Shown one piece after another: positions 60,561 through 64,000 of a stretch of DNA of 64,000 nt (within the stretch, counting starts at the first letter, position 1; every line of letters starts with the position of its first letter). Source of the DNA: Cyclobacteriaceae bacterium. GTDB taxonomy: Bacteria > Bacteroidota > Bacteroidia > Cytophagales > Cyclobacteriaceae. The stretch lies in NCBI GenBank assembly GCA_027533395.1, contig JAPZUF010000014.1, positions 1 to 64,000 of the forward strand, in the 5' to 3' direction. A model generated the notes under the pieces. That model was not told where the DNA came from and made no database searches. It saw nothing but the letters and a program-made list of their open reading frames with translations. A program made the position numbers and the translations under genes.

Positions 60561-62399
60561 ATGAAAAAGTTTTTAATATTCATGATATGGGCAACCATCA
60601 GCCAAGTGCTGATAACGGGTTGCAAAGAGGATAATCCTGAATTAGGTAATCCTCCAACTGAAGAAGATGCATTGTTTACATTTTCTCCTTCTAATACTTC
60701 TCCCAACATTCTTATTTTTAATTCAGCATCAAATGCTTTTTTGAAAAAATGGGATTTTGGAAATGGAGAGACTGCTGAAGGAAATGGTGCAGAAATTGCC
60801 TATCCGTTTCAAGGAGTTTACACTGTAAAACTAACTGTATTCACCTCAGGAGGAAGTGTAACAACAACACAGGAAATTAACATAGCCAACACCGATTTAA
60901 ATTTGCTTAAACCAATTTATAGCTTGTTAACTGGTGGCAGTAGCAAAACTTGGATAATCGATGCAACACGTTCAGGTCACTTTGGGGTTGGGCCTAATCC
61001 TTCCGATGGAGCTTTGGGAGATGTACCCAATTACTACGCAGCTCAAGCCAACGAGAAAAATGGCGCAGGTTATTATGATGACGAATTTACTTTTGTATTA
61101 AATGGTTTAGCATTTACCAGCGACACAAAAGGCGATGTTTTCTTAAATAATAAATATACCGATGTATTTCCAGGTGCATTTGCCAATGCAGGCGATTTTA
61201 CTGCACCTTACACACCGCCAGCTGGTATGAAATGGGCTGTTTCCGGACCTGATAACAATTTAAAACTTACCATTTCTAATAATGGCTTTATTGGGTATTA
61301 CTCTGGAGGTAACGTATACAAAATTGTAAAAGCAGAAGAAAATGAATTAATTCTTCGTGCAGAAGATGTGCGAGACCCGGCTCTAGCGTGGTACCAAAGG
61401 TTAATACCTAAAGGTTTTACTCCTCCTCCACCTCCACCTCCGGCAACATCTACTTTACCAATCACTTTCGAAGGTCCTAAACCTCCTTTCAATGGCTTTG
61501 GCGGTTCCACCTATGAAGTTGTGGATAACCCGAGCAAAACAGGAATTAATACAAGCAATAAGGTTGGCAGATACATTAAAGGCTTGGATGGAAACTGGGC
61601 TGGTATTGAAACAACATTAGACGCTAAGCTTGATTTCAGCACTAAAACCACACTCCGATATAAAGTTTATACACCCGTAACAGGAAGAGCTTTGTTCAAA
61701 ATAGAAGACAAAGCAAATAATACAATAAACGTGGAAAGATTTGTAGATATAACTGTAGCAAACCAATGGACAACATTAAGTTTCGATTTCACTGGCACAG
61801 CTGCAAATACTTATGATAAAGTAGCTCTTTTCCTTGATTTTGATAATAACGCTGGTGGCACTTTCTTTATTGATGATATTGAGCAAGTAGTTCCTGGTTG
61901 CCCAGATGCTGACACAGAATCTGTTAACCCGGCAACAGGAATAAACATGACAATGAACTCTCAATTCTTTGGGGCCTTCGGTGGTATTTCTACTGCAATT
62001 GTAGCAAACCCTTTTAAGACGGGTATCAACACTAGTTGTTCAGTAAACTCTTATATCAAAAGTTCTGGAGGTTGCGAAGTATGGGCCGGAAGTGGTTTCT
62101 TATTGCCAACAGCCATTGACTTTGCAACAGCAACTAAAAAGAAGTTCAAATTAAAAGTATATGCAGTTAATCAAACAACAACTGTTACTCTAAGGTTAGA
62201 AAGACTTGCTTTCCCAGATACTGAACCCTCTGAAGAAAGAACTGCAACTATAACTGCAACAGGTCAATGGCAAGAGTTAACATTCGATTTTTCTAACGTT
62301 AATACAAACACATTTAAAAATGTTTTAATCTATTTCGAAAGAGGTGCAGCCTGCGATGGTGATACTTACTACTTTGATGATTTAATTCAGATTGAATAA
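60561..62399 (+). CDS. Surface glycan-binding lipoprotein with PKD and two CBM-like modules
   Basis: The protein has 612 residues with a lipobox (ITGC, Cys21): PKD domain (~35-115, KKWDFGNGETAEGNG), a middle beta-rich domain (~120-285, KTWIIDATRSGHFGVG), a proline linker of seven Pro (~290-296), then two related beta-sandwich modules of about 145 residues. Both modules start with the same pattern (VVDNPSKTGINTSNKVGRYIK and IVANPFKTGINTSCSVNSYIK) and end in FFIDDIEQ/YYFDDLIQ. Position after susD is that of SusE/F-like glycan-binding proteins, and the domains resemble carbohydrate-binding modules. Its stop overlaps an ATG of the GH16 frame (TAATG). Confidence 0.85.
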   Translation: MKKFLIFMIWATISQVLITGCKEDNPELGNPPTEEDALFTFSPSNTSPNILIFNSASNAFLKKWDFGNGETAEGNGAEIAYPFQGVYTVKLTVFTSGGSVTTTQEINIANTDLNLLKPIYSLLTGGSSKTWIIDATRSGHFGVGPNPSDGALGDVPNYYAAQANEKNGAGYYDDEFTFVLNGLAFTSDTKGDVFLNNKYTDVFPGAFANAGDFTAPYTPPAGMKWAVSGPDNNLKLTISNNGFIGYYSGGNVYKIVKAEENELILRAEDVRDPALAWYQRLIPKGFTPPPPPPPATSTLPITFEGPKPPFNGFGGSTYEVVDNPSKTGINTSNKVGRYIKGLDGNWAGIETTLDAKLDFSTKTTLRYKVYTPVTGRALFKIEDKANNTINVERFVDITVANQWTTLSFDFTGTAANTYDKVALFLDFDNNAGGTFFIDDIEQVVPGCPDADTESVNPATGINMTMNSQFFGAFGGISTAIVANPFKTGINTSCSVNSYIKSSGGCEVWAGSGFLLPTAIDFATATKKKFKLKVYAVNQTTTVTLRLERLAFPDTEPSEERTATITATGQWQELTFDFSNVNTNTFKNVLIYFERGAACDGDTYYFDDLIQIE

Positions 62400-62410
62400 T
62401 GCTTGTAATA

Positions 62411-63520
62411 ATGAAAAATTTAATTGTTGTTTTTGTTTTATTATTTGGTTTAGATAGTTGTAGCGAACAACCGGCAGAAGAGCCGGTTGTAGCTCCAACT
62501 AACTTACAAGTAAATGTTGTTTTGGATGAAAGCGGATCAGGAAAAGTAGATGTAAGCGCTAGCGCCACAAACGCTAATTTTTACTCAATCTATTTTGGCG
62601 TAAATGCAAATGAATCTCCAATGATTACCTCAACGGGGCAAGCAACTTTTACTTATCCAAATTCAGGCAATTTCAATATACGCGTGAAGGCGCATGCAAC
62701 TGCATCTGTTTTCATAGAGAAACAAACCGATGTAACAGTACAGTTAAACATGGTAGATGGAATAAGAATCCCAACTACAGGTTATGATGCACCAACAACA
62801 TATCCAGGGTACACGCTAGCTTGGCAAGACGATTTCTCAGGCGCAACGCTAAACAGTGCATTCTGGTCTCACGAAGTAGGTCGCGGTAACAATGGATGGG
62901 GAAATAATGAATTACAATACTACCAGCCCAACAACACAATCGTTAAAGATGGGTTGTTAATAATAAGTGCAAAAAAAGAATTTAAAGAAGGTGCTGAGTA
63001 CACTTCATCAAGAATAATTACAAAGGATAAAAAGTCTTTTCAGTATGGGCGAATAGACATTAGAGCTGCACTACCGAAAGGAAAAGGAATATGGCCTGCC
63101 TTCTGGATGTTAGGGGCGAATTTTAGTACCGTGGGTTGGCCTAAATGCGGGGAATTAGACATTATGGAATTAGTTGGAGGAGGTGTAGGCGATCGCACAG
63201 TCTATGGCACATTACATTGGGATAATGCAGGACAACATGCATGTACGTGTGGTGATGATGGTTATACACTTGCTTCTGGTACTTTTTACGATAAATTTCA
63301 TGTATTCTCAGCAGTATGGACAAGCAACAAAGTGTCTTGGTATGTAGATAATGTGCTCTTTCATGAAATAGACACCACCCCATCAGAGTTAAGTGAATTC
63401 GATGCTCCTTTCTTTTTCATTTTCAACATTGCAGTTGGAGGAAATTGGCCTGGCAACCCAGATGCCTCTACTGTTTTCCCTCAACACTTAATTGTAGACT
63501 ATATCCGGGTGTACCAATAG
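62411..63520 (+). CDS. GH16 endo-beta-1,3-glucanase (laminarinase-type), lipoprotein
   Basis: From the ATG at 62411 the protein has 369 residues with lipobox LDSC (Cys17); an ATG at 62399, overlapping the previous stop, would add four residues. A PKD-like domain (~25-110) precedes the GH16 catalytic domain (~130-369). The active-site motif GELDIMELVGG gives nucleophile Glu248 and acid/base Glu253 in the E-x-D-x-x-E form, as in laminarinases. It hydrolyses beta-1,3- or mixed-linkage glucans at the surface, supplying oligosaccharides to SusC/D. A good terminator follows. Confidence 0.94.
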   Translation: MKNLIVVFVLLFGLDSCSEQPAEEPVVAPTNLQVNVVLDESGSGKVDVSASATNANFYSIYFGVNANESPMITSTGQATFTYPNSGNFNIRVKAHATASVFIEKQTDVTVQLNMVDGIRIPTTGYDAPTTYPGYTLAWQDDFSGATLNSAFWSHEVGRGNNGWGNNELQYYQPNNTIVKDGLLIISAKKEFKEGAEYTSSRIITKDKKSFQYGRIDIRAALPKGKGIWPAFWMLGANFSTVGWPKCGELDIMELVGGGVGDRTVYGTLHWDNAGQHACTCGDDGYTLASGTFYDKFHVFSAVWTSNKVSWYVDNVLFHEIDTTPSELSEFDAPFFFIFNIAVGGNWPGNPDASTVFPQHLIVDYIRVYQ

Positions 63521-63544
63521 TTGCATTGAAATAGAAACTTTTAA

Positions 63545-63573
63545 AAGGCCGCCACGTAGCGGCCTTTTTTTAA
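63545..63573 (+). terminator. Rho-independent terminator after GH16 gene
   Basis: AAAAGGCCGC (63545-63554) pairs with GCGGCCTTTT (63561-63570) around a 6-nt loop and continues into T. It ends the susC-susD-SGBP-GH16 transcript 25 bp after the stop codon. Confidence 0.92.
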
Positions 63574-63710
63574 GTAAAACAGTTTAATTTCTCTTAAAAA
63601 GGTAAAAGTCTCTGAATAACTCACGGTTGTATAGGTATAACATAACAAATTTGAACAATTAAGAACATTTTTATTCAGTTGCTGAAGTTTTGTAGTAGTG
63701 CCAAAATAGG

Positions 63711-63723
63711 ATTGATGTAGGTG
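63711..63723 (+). promoter_or_regulatory. ATTGATGTAG copy upstream of the last gene
   Basis: ATTGATGTAGGTG repeats the core found twice in front of susC. It lies 108 bp before the next start codon, similar to the distance in front of susC. A TTGTAGTAGTG stretch at about 63690-63700 precedes it. Confidence 0.5.
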
Positions 63724-63830
63724 TTTTTTTTCTTGATACGTACATTACTGCGGATATTTCAAACGTTTTCTGATAATTTCAGAAGACAATCGTTTGCTGG
63801 TTTTACAATATTTAAATAACCTAAAAACCT

Positions 63831-64000
63831 ATGAGGAATTTATACACAGTACTTTTCTTTCTCATGTCGGCAACACTCGCTTATAGCCAGGCGGCTAATG
63901 TAGCAGTAGTGCAAGACCAGAGCGGAATGAAGCTTCAGGTAAATGGCCGCAACTACATTGTTAATGGTATGAACTGGGACTACTTCCCTATTGGTACTAA
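63831..64000 (+). CDS. Secreted protein, probably glycoside hydrolase, N-terminal part (runs off the window)
   Basis: Only the first 56 codons are present. A signal peptide (MRNLYTVLFFLMSATLAYSQ) is followed by VVQDQSGMKLQVNGRNYIVN and GMNWDYFPIGT. A self-described 'V-N-G-x-x-x-x-V-N-G-M-N-W' opening is typical of the strand leading into the TIM barrel of GH2/GH5-like glycosidases. The locus context (beta-glucan utilisation) supports an enzyme. The family cannot be decided from this part. Confidence 0.6.
   Translation, partial: MRNLYTVLFFLMSATLAYSQAANVAVVQDQSGMKLQVNGRNYIVNGMNWDYFPIGT

Noticed and set aside
1-64000. tRNA, rRNA, CRISPR arrays or complete insertion sequences
   Set aside because: No cloverleaf-like, rRNA-like or regularly spaced repeat-spacer pattern, and no transposase frame was found.

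Overview
The window looks like a chromosomal segment of a low-GC Bacteroidota bacterium, probably a free-living member of the Cytophagales or a close relative. The signs are SusC/SusD pairs, FecR/ECF-sigma/TonB-receptor cascades, LytS-LytTR two-component systems, a PorP/SprF protein with a CHU_C-type secreted adhesin (type IX secretion and gliding), DUF4249, and Bacteroidota-style lipoprotein signal peptides. No rRNA, tRNA, CRISPR array or complete insertion sequence was seen. Assignments rest on motif recognition in the translated sequence; no database search was possible.

Layout. (1) 1-3.2 kb: 3' end of a tyrosine recombinase, an orphan HicB-like protein, two secreted esterase-type lipoproteins, a DUF6713-like membrane protein and a palindromic intergenic element. 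This looks like an accessory segment. (2) 3.4-15 kb: two LytS/LytTR pairs, one behind an S41 protease and one at the end of a TonB receptor-DUF4249 operon, with a CPBP membrane protease and an erythromycin-esterase-like protein between them. (3) 15.2-23.6 kb: a TPR protein ending in a histidine-kinase-like H-box, then SDR, DUF2141, Crp, a probably 5'-truncated SMP-30 gene, AraC, DUF1348, YHS and carboxymuconolactone decarboxylase genes. (4) 23.8-30.7 kb: a compact operon of ECF sigma factor, FecR anti-sigma, STN-TonB receptor, very acidic lipoprotein and beta-propeller phytase, closed by a hairpin. It reads as a phytate acquisition locus. (5) 30.9-36.2 kb: PAP2 phosphatase, GT39 and GT2 enzymes of lipid-linked sugar metabolism, and a HAMP-GAF sensor with no output domain. 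(6) 36.6-44 kb: a sensor kinase, response regulator, 25-repeat BspA-like adhesin and SprF protein, all on one strand. (7) 44.2-48.4 kb: the 3' ends of two divergent genes left by a deletion, then an ABC exporter operon whose last permease has a one-base frameshift. (8) 48.6-52.7 kb: a second TPR/H-box protein beside glgC and glgA. (9) 52.7-64 kb: a beta-glucan (laminarin-type) polysaccharide utilisation locus with a propeller/LuxR regulator, SusC, SusD, a PKD and CBM-like surface glycan-binding protein, a GH16 beta-glucanase, a terminator and the start of a further secreted protein.

The observations I rate highest are the phytate operon with its uncharacterised acidic lipoprotein, the two TPR proteins that keep a histidine-kinase H-box but lack an ATPase domain, a dispersed 78-bp repeat of which one copy abuts a truncated gene, the repeated ATTGATGTAG motif in front of both transcription units of the glucan locus, and the relics of a collapsed divergent gene pair.
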